Shown: positions 33,815 to 44,743 of the stretch, in pieces
How the letters are laid out: each line of letters opens with the position of its first letter
How positions within the stretch are numbered: position 1 is the first letter of the stretch
Program-made: the position numbers and the translations under genes
The notes under the pieces: model-generated
What the model saw: the letters and a program-made list of their open reading frames with translations, nothing else
Told to the model about the DNA's origin: nothing
Databases searched by the model: none
From: Diphasiastrum complanatum
Taxonomy: Eukaryota; Streptophyta; Lycopodiopsida; Lycopodiales; Lycopodiaceae
Assembly (NCBI GenBank): GCA_029204225.1
Contig: CM055112.1
Span: 1,559,314 to 1,623,313, forward strand
DNA: 64,000 nucleotides
Reading direction: 5' to 3'

Positions 33815-35410
33815 AGACTGAACGGTCTCGGGGCCACCAACACGTGCTGGGCATTGTGCTTGGCTCGTGCTGGTAGAGGGAGCTGAGACCTGGCGACTGG
33901 ATTCCTAGCGCTGGTTGAGCTGCCCAAGTTTCTATCTGCCAGACTCCCCCTATAGTTCTGTTGTGATTCGGCGCACCCCCTCTGTTATGAAACATACTGC
34001 TTTCTGGTAAAGCACGCTTTTTGGAACTTAGTTTTTATTTTGCTGATTAAGCCTGGCAAGGCTGGCAGAATTAGTCTGGCTCCTGGACATGGGTCCCGGG
34101 AGCCGTCCCGGTGGCAGAATCAACTTGCTTCCTGACTAGGCCATGACTCGAGCTCCAAAGCTAGCTCATGACTTGTGACTACTTGACTGGCTCACCACAG
34201 GTCGGAGGCTCAGTCCTTGACGTTCTAACTTGCTCTGGGACCTTAGGGAGTGTCACCCCTTAGAGTCTTACAGGGCACATTGGGTGCACCTGAGTCAACT
34301 TTACAACATCCTCCCCTCGTTTGAAAAAGCTGATGTCCTCATCAGGGCCAAACTAGACCTAGGACGTATGGCACGGGCTTAATTCACCGGCCTTAACAAC
34401 TTTGAATTAACAAATACATTGGTAGTAGCACAGGAAAAGTGTAGATAAAGTTCACTTACGTAAAACCTGTGTAAAGCTGCAAGTGATTTATTGACAAACT
34501 TAAGAAAGATACCGGGAAGTTCCTTGAACTTCATAATGGCCATGAATGTTTATGTAGGAGGCATGCCGCCAGGTAGTGCTTTGTGTGCCGATCTGGGAAA
34601 ACGGCTATTGCGTTGGTTCTTCTGCAGATAATCTGCTAGTACTTTAGGGGCTCCCTCCTTAAGTTTGTTTTTGTACTCCCAAGAAGCCTCAATAAGTGGA
34701 GCCCGTAGCCACTTCACTAGATATTCACGTTGAACGCCAGTTCACTTTCTATGTGTCAATATTTGTTCTGGTACAAGCTACCTCTTCGTATCATCAAGTG
34801 TCATTGGTGGGTGACGGAGTTCGTGTTGCCGATCAAATCGCTCATCTGGTTTGTACCGTTTGAGTAATGAGATATGAAACACATTGTGTATATCTAAGCT
34901 GGATGGCAGCGCTAATCGGTAAGCCACTGGGTTGATCTTCTTGGTGACATAATATGGTCCCGCATAAGGTCGAGCAAACTTATGAGAAAAACCTTTTGGT
35001 AACGCAATGTTCTTTGTGTTCAGCCGTACTTGATCACCTTCCTCGAATTCCAGTTCTCGTCGATGTGGGTTTACATCAGCTGCCATACTCCTTTGTGACT
35101 GCTCTAAAAATACCTTCACCTCTGTCAGCTTTTTGTGCCACTCATTGATGAATTCCTCCACAGTGGGTACTGGTGTTTCTTGCACGCCTGTAAGAAAAGA
35201 GCTTGGAACAATCGGTAGCCGACCATTGCTTATCTCGAAGGGTGCCCTTCCAGTAGATCTGTTCACTTGGTTGTTATGTGCAAACTCGAGAATATCCAAG
35301 TAGTTGACCCAATCGGATTGGTCCCAAGCGACATAATTTCGTAAATATTGTTCAATCTGTCGATTGACTCATTCTGTTTGCCCATCTGTCTGAGGGTGAT
35401 ATGCAATGCT
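33815..35410 (-). mobile_element. Truncated Ty3-gypsy element (3' end)
   Basis: From right to left on the minus strand: integrase tail, ~470 bp non-coding, a purine tract (AACGAGGGGAGGA next to 34,308), and an LTR of about 490 bp (33,815-34,308, starting TGTTGTAAAG on the minus strand). The 5' LTR, gag and most of pol are missing. The right end breaks near 35,410, next to a copia LTR fragment. A second copy of its LTR end lies at 22,820-22,925. Confidence 0.8.
34778..35299 (-). pseudogene. Gypsy integrase C-terminal domain, 173 aa
   Basis: Open for 173 codons. EFAHNNQVNRSTGRAPFEI is the end of the catalytic core region. A basic linker follows (EFEEGDQVRLNTKNIALPK), then the GP(Y/F) module FARPYAGPYYVTKKINPVAY and the tail SLDIHNVFHISLLKRYKPDE. 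No chromodomain is visible after it. The frame starts at an internal Met only because upstream sequence is broken; the match continues upstream on the minus strand towards 35,410 (QTDGQTE-like motif across a stop). Confidence 0.88.
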
Positions 35411-35436
35411 GAAATTCTGAAATTAGCCTCTTACTC

Positions 35437-35592
35437 TATTTTGGCTCAATAGTGGCATTACAAGTGGAAATGCATAATTTGCATCTATGCCAAATTTATT
35501 TCTATCAACATCCTACACCTAGATGCTTGATGTAAAAAACATAAGACCCCTATATCTAACATAGATAATCTTTTTCAATTCTTCACAATGCC
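35437..35592 (-). repeat. Fragment of the 809-bp copia LTR family
   Basis: ggctcaatagtggcattacaagtgg and onward (tatcaacatcctacacctag) match 2,560-2,700 of the young element's LTR with several substitutions and small indels. It is an older relative broken at both ends. Confidence 0.85.
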
Positions 35593-35879
35593 CTGTAAAT
35601 AATTATGGGCATATAGAAAGATAGAGACAATGGAAAAAAGCATCCATTGTCATATACAAGACGCACATGTACATTCTCAGAAAATGAGAAATATATTGAT
35701 ATTTATGAGAGCTTTTACAAATATTGTATCATGATTGCTCTATTATCTGAACAATTCCGCCCAAATCTTTGCATTTGATTTTCTCTTCATGTCTTTTACG
35801 TATTTGCACAAACATACATCAATCAAATTATAGTTAGTGATCCAAATATTGACAAAAAGGATAATGAATACAAATTAAT

Positions 35880-37034
35880 ATACAAATTCATAGATTTCAC
35901 ATACCAATTTTCCATCCAATATAAAGCTGAAATATTCAGGGATATCTTGCTGTAAAAGTGTCAGTTCCGTTCTAATGTAGAATAAGGTCCAGTCCTGCTC
36001 AACCTCAATATTAGTAAGTAGCTCCCCATTTGCCATGATATCAATGCCTATACGATCAGTGTGTCCAATGTTGTCTAGATCTTGATCTAATGGGACCCAA
36101 GTACCATTGTGTTCTTTCCATCTCTGATAATAAAACACCATAAGAAATATCTGCAGTGGATCTTATATCCCAACCTTTGTCCATGAATTACAATAGAAAA
36201 TCATCTGATAGATTTTTACAAACAAACAATGTGGGAGTTCGATGCACCTCCATGTTTGAAAAAGAGCTGACAAACAATGACACTGGAACAAACCAGCTTA
36301 AGTGCACATTTTTTGATCTAGTACTAGTTTTGAGTAACTTCTGTACATCATTATATAGCTTGGAATGAAAACATTTTATTATATTGTCATTGACTGCAAT
36401 CCACCACACGTTATCTTGAAAATTAGATAGAGGTATAGACTCTAGTTTTTCCATTCCTCCATTTCTGTCTGGAATATACATAGCATCATGAAAAAATATT
36501 TCAGAATCTGCAAATTCTTTTGTTGTTCGTCCTCTATCTTGCAATTTGCCAATTTATGAATGGATGACATCTATAATACCTGAAAGAGATGCCACAGGTT
36601 CCCATTCATGTATATTTGAAGGATATAGATCTGCAATACAAAATCATAATACGCTCCGATTCATATATATGATTACGTTTTAAAAATGACAAGCAACCCA
36701 AAAAATTAAGATACTTACAATTACACTTTCAAAAATAATGTGGATTTACAGCCTCCACATTTAGTTCTGAATGCATATAAACATATTGAATAAGCACCTC
36801 TGAAATGGTTTGTCCTCTTGAAGAAGCTTTGAAATCAATAATCCGCCCTTTCCAATAAGATCTATATGTATACTTGGCCTCTTTCTTTTGGTGAAAAGCC
36901 CCTCTCGCCGATGGATGCATTAGTACCCAAGAAGCCTTATGATATTCATGAGCAATCCATGTGCCATCGTCTTCCCTCTCATTATAAAAAATTGCAGAGC
37001 ATATCAAGGATCTCGGTCTTCTTCTCATCACCAT
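35880..37034 (-). pseudogene. Unrecognised multi-exon coding remnant
   Basis: Three exon-like blocks in one strand. 37,034-36,729 reads DDGTWIAHEYHKASWVLMHP, later YTYRSYWKGRIIDFK and SEVLIQYVYMHSELNVE. 36,544-36,188 reads IFFHDAMYIPDRNG, DNVWWIAVNDNIIKCFHSKL. 36,141-35,875 reads WKEHNGTWVPLDQDLD, IGIDIMANGELLTNIEVEQD and PEYFSFILDGKLV; that last part resembles a ubiquitin-like (beta-grasp) fold. Introns are plausible (a ttgcag acceptor near 36,633), but start and end are missing. I do not recognise the family. Conserved-looking W, Y and acidic residues suggest former coding function. It could belong to the CACTA element to its left or be a host gene. Confidence 0.5.
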
Positions 37035-37399
37035 AGCTTGAAGAGTTCACGTTTGAACTTGTCAATATCAGAGTCCAAAGTATAATAGGCGCCAAACCTA
37101 TTTGTGAGTCCCAAGATAATTTTAACTTGAGGTTAACCCAAGCAGTTTAGTCAACTAGTCGTTGCGCTTGCCAGCCAATAGTATGCTTCCAATCTACTGG
37201 ACCGGAAATTCAAATTTGCCCAAACATGAATTGTGTTTTCCGGGTCAGGAGAGTTATGTTACATAGAAGCCACTATGTCAAGAACCAATTGGGCCACATG
37301 GACATAAATAGTGAGGAAAAAAAAAACTCGTAAGAAATGGCCCCTCTAAGTTTGAGAACTCCTGTAATGTGCGCTCGTTCCCTATATCTACACCACTTA

Positions 37400-38027
37400 C
37401 GCTTCAATACAACCACCAAGTTTTTCAGGAGAAAACAGAGAGAATTTGAGTTTTCAAGTTTTTCCTTCTCTCTGCTTTCATAAGTCTTCTACTTGTTGAG
37501 TACTTCTGTTTCTGACAGTTGGTAAGCCTCACCTTGTCGGATATGTGCTTGTGAATGTAACTCTGGTCTCTGGTCAGACACTCCTTTAGCCTTGATATTA
37601 TTGTATGAGAGCAATCGTAAATTCATTGCTAATAGTGTCTTAAAACTCATTGATTATTTGATTGTCTGTGCGATTGAATAATTGATTGCTTGGAACTTAA
37701 TTGTGATGTTAACATTCGGAATCATTGTTACATTACACTGACATATATCCAGACTTGCACATCCTAAAGCTTGCTCTGTGTTGTTGTAAATCAATGCTCT
37801 GAAATTTGCATATAGATACTCGTGCAGTTTAACTTAGTAGTCAGTCGTTCTTTTGAATGAGCACTATCTGTTGTTGAGGACAGATTGTTGGACTATATTT
37901 GGATTGTACTGAGCCATTTGCATATTTCTCTGCCTTGGTTTATCTGATGCAATAGACCTCGCTTGTCTGACAAACTTTATTAGGTGCATAGACCAATATA
38001 TCGGTTTGGCCGATAAGTTGGATACAC

Positions 38028-38106
<79 letters not shown>

Positions 38107-38536
38107 CACTATTTAGAACCTTGGCAATTGTCTTGAATTTGCTAGTAGAATCATGCGCTTATCAACGCAATTGTATTGTGGTATGATCGTTGTATTTACA
38201 ACTTCATTATACAGATTCGTTGTTGTTCTACACCTTCGCATTCTTGTTGATGATAACTCTCATTTATCTCACACAAACATTATTAAGAAGAGAATTGTAT
38301 GGTTGTCTCTGACACCTGAATTAATTCTGCATTCTCTTCATATCAGGTTATCAATATTAGAGAATTGCATGGCTATCTCAGATGCCTAATTTCTTTTGCA
38401 ATCTCTCTTTCACGATAGTCTATGACTCCTACACTAATAATCTGATTTCACACACAAAGAACTGCTCGTAACTCCATTCTCTAAGTAATCCACGGTCCTG
38501 GTTATAATAATTTTTTTGTTTTTTTTCCAATAGAAG
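37400..38536 (+). repeat. Copia LTR (second family), right part certain
   Basis: The last ~550 bp (37,985-38,536) match 55,500-55,930: an AG microsatellite, then tttagaac...ttgaat, acgcttatcagcg-like text, attgcatggctat.t..gatgcctaat and a final polyT/TTT-rich end. It is followed by a primer-binding site, so this is a 5' LTR. The left boundary is not determined. Confidence 0.7.
38031..38106. repeat. (AG)n microsatellite inside an LTR
   Basis: About 38 AG units with one interruption (gatagag). The sister LTR has a shorter AG run at the same position (55,545-55,575). Confidence 0.95.
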
Positions 38537-38548
38537 TGGTATCAAAGC
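38537..38548 (+). promoter_or_regulatory. Primer-binding site, one-base variant
   Basis: TGGTATCAAAGC follows the LTR; it is one base off the TGGTATCAGAGC of the other elements. A gag-like start (atggcatccaaggagaccct, about 38,598) lies 50 bp on but is soon interrupted. Confidence 0.75.
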
Positions 38549-38989
38549 TGATATCTAATTCCGCCCATAGAGTGATATCAGTGCTTGCGGGAATAGATGG
38601 CATCCAAGGAGACCCTTGTGACCCTCGACTTTGGGACTCAACCCATGGTATAATTTCTAAGGGCTACGATAGCCAACCAATGAATTTCAATATGTGACTC
38701 ACCGACTTCGTCATGATTAGACCTCCCTACCTCAAAGTGCACCAAACCCAAGAGAAATCTCTCTTCCCTTGATCTTGAACGTTGGGATATTGTGGCCTTT
38801 TTCAAATGAAGGATTCCCCTAACTAAAGGCCAAGATCACTACCAATTTCCAAATTTCTCTTCTCTAGTAATGGCTTGGTAGGATCATTATTCAAACAACT
38901 GTGTTTTGCCATGCAAGGCCAAAATGTTAAGAAGGCCTTCATATATATTTATGAATGGAAAAGATCATACCATTAGGAATAAGGAAAAG

Positions 38990-39535
38990 TCATTTTCGGG
39001 TTTGTTATTTAGACAATCAAAGAGTCATTCTCAGACTTGGTTACGATTAATCGACCACAAGTGACCGCGAACAAAACAGTTATGATACGTTGTGGGGTTA
39101 CGAAGCTTGTTTGTGGAAAGCTGAGTTTGTGTATAAATAGGACAACTTTAGCCGAAGTAGGGACTACTAATTATTGAACATCATTTCGTTTACATTTGAT
39201 GATAATGGGTCAAAGCCTGTCTATCATTATGCAATGATTTACATACTCTATTGTTTGCACTGTAGGCAACAAGAAGCATATGCCTTGCTTAAGACCTTTT
39301 GAGCAGTAGCAACTAGAGGCTGTAATGTGCTCTGTATTGTGTAGAGCTATAATTGTTGTATCATAGTTTTATTCTAATCATGGTGTTGTTGGGTTGTTGT
39401 CTATAAAAAACTATTTATTTCTCCATTGCGGTTAATCTTTATTGCATATTGTAGGGTGGTTGTTATATGAATTTGGTTATGACGATGTACTTTAAAATCC
39501 TGTAATGGATACGTAGTTAAGCATTTATTTTATCC
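38990..39535 (+). repeat. Gypsy-like LTR fragment
   Basis: Shares gcttaagaccttttgagca with the LTR-like stretch before the gypsy gag pseudogene (about 20,890). Flanking phrases (caagaagcatatgcc; gtattgtgtagagc) are similar too. No internal coding region adjoins it. Confidence 0.5.
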
Positions 39536-39544
39536 CCTATAGTT

Positions 39545-40139
39545 TCCACAAAAAAGAATGTCATCCACATAAAGTACAAGAATGATCACATCATATCTAT
39601 CAACTTGAAGTACAAAGATGGATCATATTCACTAAGAGTAAAATCTAGTGAGAGAAAAAAAAGTATTAATTTGAGAATACCAAAATTTTGAAGCATGCTT
39701 GAGACCATACAAGCTTTTGAAACGTAGGAAAACCTTATCCTCTTGACCTTGCATGATAAATCCCTCAAGTTGGTGCATGTAAATCTCCTCCTCAAGGTAA
39801 CCATTGAGAAAAGCATTAGTCACATCCATTTGATACATAAACCAATTGAAAAAAGATGCTAAGGCAATTAAAATTATGATGCTAGTCATTTTTGTCACGG
39901 GAGCAAAGGTTTTATTATAATCTAGACCTTTGACTTGAGCATATCCCTTTGCACAAAGCCTGGCTTTATACTTGTTGATAGAACCATCTTCATTGTATTT
40001 GTTTCTAAACAAACTGAGCTTAATTGACTTTGTGACTAGTTCTACATATGCACAGTGGTTCCGGAAACTCTAAACACTCATTTACAACCAATTTTATTTT
40101 TGTTTGGTGGAAGATCAACCAATTTCCAAGTATGATTTA
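39545..40139 (-). pseudogene. Older copia RT, left part (interrupted by the young element)
   Basis: On the minus strand this reads INHTWKLVDLPPNKNKIGCK at its right edge, then GSINKYKARLCAKGYAQVKG, MDVTNAFLNGYLEEEIYMHQ and, across a frameshift, VLYVDDILF at about 39,550-39,590. It is the first half of a reverse transcriptase. It is cut at exactly the left target duplication of the element at 40,140; the sequence resumes at 46,570. Confidence 0.88.
40135..40139. repeat. Target-site duplication, left copy (ATTTA)
   Basis: ATTTA before the left LTR recurs at 46,570-46,574 after the right LTR. Confidence 0.93.
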
Positions 40140-40794
40140 TGTGAAAAATACAGATCCTAAGTGGATCTAAACTCCAAGATCATTGGCTTGAATGCTTGCA
40201 CTCCAAACTACATAAGCTAGGAATTGGCAACACATTCTATGCTACCTAGAATGCAAAGAACTTGATCAAAAAGCATTTATCACAAATGGAAACTTCCATA
40301 AACATCAAGTGCGGCCCAAAATAACATTATACAGTCCATAATACATCAGCCTACCACTTTTGGAAAGCACCTAAGATCATACACAATAGCTTGAAGACAA
40401 TACACACAACAATGCTCTCAATGGAGGAAGAAACAATGACAATGATCTATTGATCTCAATGAAGCATACAAAAGGTTTCTCCAACCTGTTCTCCACGACT
40501 TCCCTACTATTTATGGATGAGGAAGATGACTCTCTCTCCTCTCTCTAGAAGGTACTTGACCCTAGATATTCCCTATATAGGAAAAATAGCTAAAAATGGC
40601 TTATATGACCAAAATACATCAAAATGGTCTCATTTTGAAGGGTATGAAGTTTGACACTTCATCATACTGAAAAAATACAGTAAATAAAAACATTGTGGCC
40701 TGGTTCACACGTGTGAAACTCCAGAACCAAAACTATTTACAATTTTAGCCAATTTAGGCCTCAAACTAGCTAGGAAATGTTGACAATTTTCACA
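40140..40794 (-). repeat. 3' LTR of the intact copia element
   Basis: Starts TGTGAAAAAT and ends TTTTCACA in plus orientation. On the minus strand CACACGTGTG (40,706-40,715) lies upstream of a TATA-like TATATAGGG (about 40,572-40,580), which is followed by a purine-rich run. Confidence 0.95.
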
Positions 40795-43700
40795 CTCCCT
40801 CTTCAACATTGGATGCTAGTTTCAACATAGTCTTTGAGCACATTCCAAGATTAGATCTATGCATTAAATATAGGTCCTTTCCCAATGGTTTGGTGAAGAT
40901 ATCAGCCACACACTCCTTTGAAGAGACATGTTGAAGCTCCACCTCTTTGGCAATGACTTGATCTCTCACAAAATGGTGAGCAATCTCAATGTGCTTGCTC
41001 CTTGCATGAAAAACAGGATTGCTTGCCAAGCTTTGGGCTGAAAGGTTATCACAAAGTATGATTGGAGTCTTCTCTGGTTCCAGCAAGTGAAGATCCAATA
41101 ACATCCTCTTGATCCAAAGAATCTCCTTGGTGCATGTTGTTAATGCCTTGTACTCGGCTTCGGTGGAAGATAGAGAGATAGTTGGTTGCTTCTTTGATAG
41201 CCATGAGACCACTCCATCTCCAAGATAGATTGCAAAGGCACTTGTTGACTTCCTATCCATTTGATCACCTGCAAAATCTGAATCTGAAAATCCACAAAGG
41301 TTAGGTGTAGTACCTCCATACAAGATGCCAAAATCTCTAGATCCCGAGATGTATCTAAGTACTCTCTTTCCTAGCTTCCAATGAGCCTCACTAGGATCTT
41401 GCATAAATTGACTTAGTTTACCAACCACAAAGCTTAGATCAGGTCTTGTGATGGTTAACCATATAAGAGATCCTATTAGCTTTCTATAGAGAGTAATGTC
41501 CTTGAAGGATCTTTCATTGCTTCTTGTAGTTAGCTTTACATTTGATTCCATAGGAGTAGAAACAACTTTACAATCTTCCATATGAAACCTTTTTAGAATA
41601 GAGTTAACATACTTTTCTTGACATATGAATGTAGATTTAGAAGTTCTAATAATCTCTATTCCTAAGATATAATGAAGTTTACCAAGATCTTGAATTTCAA
41701 ACTCTCTTTTGAGTGCCATCTTGATTTCATCTATATCTAGATTGTTACCACCACTTAAGATAATGTCATCAACATAGATCAAAAGTAAAGTGATATCATT
41801 TTCATTCAATCTAAAGTAGAGAGAATGATCATACTCACTCATAACAAATTTTTGAGAAAGTAAGAAGGAATTGAGCTTAGCATACCAACTCCTTGGTGCT
41901 TGCTTTAGCCCATACAAACTCTTTTGGAGATAGCACACATGATTAGGCTCATCATGTGAAACATAGCCCTCGGGTTGCTCCATGTAAATATCTTCTTCAA
42001 GATCACCATTCAAGAAGGCATTAGTAACATCCATTTGCCACATATCCCAATCATAAAGAGTTGCAAGAGAGATTAGGATTCGAATAGTTACCATCTTTGC
42101 CACGGGTGCAAAGGTCTCATCATAGTCAATACCATATTCTTGAGCATACCCCTTTGCCACCAACCTTGCCTTGTACTTGTTGATTGATCCATCTTGATTT
42201 GTCTTGATCTTGAAGATCCACTTACAACCAATTGCCTTCTTGTCCTTTGGAAGCTTTACCAACCTCCATGTGTTGCTTTTGATGAGTGCTTGATGCTCAT
42301 GATCCATGGCTTGGATCCATTCCTTCTTTTGAATTGCTTCACCTACACAAGTTGGTTCATCAAAAGAGGTAAGAAAAGCAAAGTTAGAGTTGTCCACCAC
42401 TTGCTTTCCTTTTTCATCATAGGTTAGCCTTGATGGCTTAGCCCTTTGCCTTTGAGTCTTCCTTGAAGTTTGCTTTGGAGTGGCATCTCCATCTTCATCC
42501 AAGACATCTTGCACATCATGATGATTAGTAGGCACATCAACATCAACATCAACAACATTGGAAACATTCTCTTCATGAAAGATGACATCCCTACTTATGA
42601 CAACTTTCTTTGTAGAAGGAATGTACACTTTGTAAGCCTTGCTTACTTCACTATAGCCAACAAACACACCCTTCTTTGATGAAGGATCTTCTTTAGTTCT
42701 ATCATCAAGTGTGATATTGACAAAACATGTACATCCAAAGATCCTACAATGCTTGACACTCGGCCTTCTACCATAAAGAACCTCATGAGGAGTTTTACCA
42801 TCCAAGGAAGCACTTGTCCATCTATTACATAGATAGTTAGCACATGCTAAAGCTTCCCCCCAAAAAGACTTAGCAAGATTAGCATGTAGTCTCATTGCCT
42901 TGGCACATTCACAAAGGGTTCTATTCTTCCTCTCGGCCACTCCATTATGTTGTGGAGTCCTAGGACTAGACATCTCCCTCTTAATCCCATGTGCTATACA
43001 AAAGTCTTTGAACCTATTTGAGGTGTATTCCCCTCCATTATCAGATCTTAAGCATTTGATCTTTGTATTGAATTGGTTTTCCATTTCATTCTTGAACTTG
43101 ACAAATGCAGCAAACACTTCATCCTTACTTTTAAGAAGATAGATCCAAGTATACCTACTAAAGTCATCAATGAAAGTTGCATACATCTTTGCCCCACCAT
43201 TGCTAGTTGTACTAGAAGAATGAATATCAGAATGCACAAGTTGAAAAGCTTCTTTAGATCTAGAAGTAGATCTAGAATAAGCAAGTCTATGAGATTTGGA
43301 CAAGGCACAATGTTCACAAACACTATTGTTTGCAACAAGACTTTTAGGGAGACCAAGAACAAGCTCTTTCTTTGCCATTACCTCCAAAGATTTGAAGTTG
43401 GGATGTCCCAACCTCTTGTGCCAAACTTCTTGGTTTGTCAATTGCTCCCTAGCCATACATCCTTCATGATTAGAGATCACACATGCATCAAGCTTGAAAA
43501 GTTTACCATGCCTCCTACCTTGAGCAATCAAGGATCCACATTTACTTATCAAACATGCATCTCCAATGAACTCCACATCAAGTCCTTTGTCAATCATTTG
43601 ACTTACACTAAGCAAATTCTTAGTGATTGAAGGAATGTACAAAACATTTTCAAGATTTGCTTTCCTATTTGTTGAAAGGGAAATAGGAATAGTGCCTATG

Positions 43701-44743
43701 CCTTTGATGTCACATTGACCATCATTTGCAGTGTAGATGATGTCACCTTCTCTCTCATAAGACAATAAGGATGTAAAGTATTCCTTATGTCTTGTCATGT
43801 GAGATGAGGCTCCACTATCAATCCACCAAGGATCATTATCATCTATGTTGGCTAACAAACTTGAAGTCATAACAAGTGATTCACATGTGTTATGTTCTTC
43901 CTCATCTATTGTAAGATTTCCTTGCCTCTCTCCTTGCTCTCTTTTCTTCTTATAACATTCATTTGCAAAATGACCTTTTATCCCACAATAAAAGCACTTG
44001 AACTTTGACTTATTGTTCTTAGTAGAAGAGGAAGAGGAAGAGTGATCATCATGATCAAAGTTACCACCTTTGGACCATTTCCCTTTGCCTTTACCTTTGC
44101 CCTTGAATTTGTCTTTTGTGAAGAAAGCCTCTTCACCTCCACCTTGCAAGGATGCACCATCAAGCTTTGATTGCAACCTATGTTCTTCAGCCAATAAGAT
44201 TTCTTGCAAGTCAACCACACTTGGCAAGACTCTTTGAATGGCAAAACTTTGCACAAGGTTAGCATGTTCATTTAGCAAACCATTCAACATAACTTGGACT
44301 ATTTCACCATCTTTTATGTTCTCATCAATGCATGCTAAATCATCACTTAGGGACTTAACTCTCAAGATAAATGCATGAGCACTTTCACCCTCTCTTTGCC
44401 TACTAGAAAATATTTGTCTCCTTAGGGTCAATACCCTAGATGTGGACTTTGATTCAAAGAGCTTCTTTAAGGCATTCCATGCCTCACTTGCACTTTGACA
44501 CTTTCCAACTTCCTTGAGAAGTTCATTTGTAACATTCATTTTAATGATATGAAGAGCCCTTTTGGCCTTCTTATCAAACCTTTGTTGCTCTTGAAGTGTG
44601 AGAGGTCTCTCTTCAATTTCTGCAACTATGTCCATGAGTTCATTCAACTCAAGTAAGGACTCCATCCTCACTTTCCAAGTAGAGTAGTTTGATGAACTCA
44701 ACCTTTCACTAGACTCTAGCATGATCCCACCATTGGAAGCCAT
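40790..44743 (-). CDS. Copia gag-pol polyprotein, 1,317 aa, intact
   Basis: Domains in order: UBN2 gag (1-~200); basic linker; CCHC knuckle from Cys250 (CFYCGIKGHFANEC); aspartic protease at Asp309 (DSGASSHM); integrase zinc finger from His442 (WHKRLGH...CEHC). The integrase core has Asp506, Asp568 (SDNGGEY) and Glu604 (NGVAERKNRT), with D568-E604 matching the DD35E spacing. Reverse transcriptase follows, with YVDD Asp992-Asp993. RNase H comes last (SDSDFAGD near 1,150; SLSSTEAEYKAL; RSKHIEIAHH). Length is normal for the family. No stop or frameshift occurs. The stop codon overlaps the first bases of the 3' LTR. The protein would form cytoplasmic particles, reverse-transcribe the element RNA and integrate it. 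The start at MASNGG matches related gags here. Confidence 0.95.
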   Translation of the reverse strand: MASNGGIMLESSERLSSSNYSTWKVRMESLLELNELMDIVAEIEERPLTLQEQQRFDKKAKRALHIIKMNVTNELLKEVGKCQSASEAWNALKKLFESKSTSRVLTLRRQIFSSRQREGESAHAFILRVKSLSDDLACIDENIKDGEIVQVMLNGLLNEHANLVQSFAIQRVLPSVVDLQEILLAEEHRLQSKLDGASLQGGGEEAFFTKDKFKGKGKGKGKWSKGGNFDHDDHSSSSSSTKNNKSKFKCFYCGIKGHFANECYKKKREQGERQGNLTIDEEEHNTCESLVMTSSLLANIDDNDPWWIDSGASSHMTRHKEYFTSLLSYEREGDIIYTANDGQCDIKGIGTIPISLSTNRKANLENVLYIPSITKNLLSVSQMIDKGLDVEFIGDACLISKCGSLIAQGRRHGKLFKLDACVISNHEGCMAREQLTNQEVWHKRLGHPNFKSLEVMAKKELVLGLPKSLVANNSVCEHCALSKSHRLAYSRSTSRSKEAFQLVHSDIHSSSTTSNGGAKMYATFIDDFSRYTWIYLLKSKDEVFAAFVKFKNEMENQFNTKIKCLRSDNGGEYTSNRFKDFCIAHGIKREMSSPRTPQHNGVAERKNRTLCECAKAMRLHANLAKSFWGEALACANYLCNRWTSASLDGKTPHEVLYGRRPSVKHCRIFGCTCFVNITLDDRTKEDPSSKKGVFVGYSEVSKAYKVYIPSTKKVVISRDVIFHEENVSNVVDVDVDVPTNHHDVQDVLDEDGDATPKQTSRKTQRQRAKPSRLTYDEKGKQVVDNSNFAFLTSFDEPTCVGEAIQKKEWIQAMDHEHQALIKSNTWRLVKLPKDKKAIGCKWIFKIKTNQDGSINKYKARLVAKGYAQEYGIDYDETFAPVAKMVTIRILISLATLYDWDMWQMDVTNAFLNGDLEEDIYMEQPEGYVSHDEPNHVCYLQKSLYGLKQAPRSWYAKLNSFLLSQKFVMSEYDHSLYFRLNENDITLLLIYVDDIILSGGNNLDIDEIKMALKREFEIQDLGKLHYILGIEIIRTSKSTFICQEKYVNSILKRFHMEDCKVVSTPMESNVKLTTRSNERSFKDITLYRKLIGSLIWLTITRPDLSFVVGKLSQFMQDPSEAHWKLGKRVLRYISGSRDFGILYGGTTPNLCGFSDSDFAGDQMDRKSTSAFAIYLGDGVVSWLSKKQPTISLSSTEAEYKALTTCTKEILWIKRMLLDLHLLEPEKTPIILCDNLSAQSLASNPVFHARSKHIEIAHHFVRDQVIAKEVELQHVSSKECVADIFTKPLGKDLYLMHRSNLGMCSKTMLKLASNVEEGV
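40795..40806 (-). promoter_or_regulatory. Polypurine tract
   Basis: GAAGAGGGAG on the minus strand ends next to the 3' LTR. It lies inside the last codons of gag-pol, so the primer and the C-terminus of RNase H share sequence. Confidence 0.8.

Noticed and set aside
35875-36544. Considered DUF4216/Tnp2 parts of a CACTA transposase
   Set aside because: The residues do not follow those family patterns; kept as unrecognised.
43073-43630. 185-codon plus-strand frame
   Set aside because: Antisense shadow of the integrase region of the intact gag-pol.
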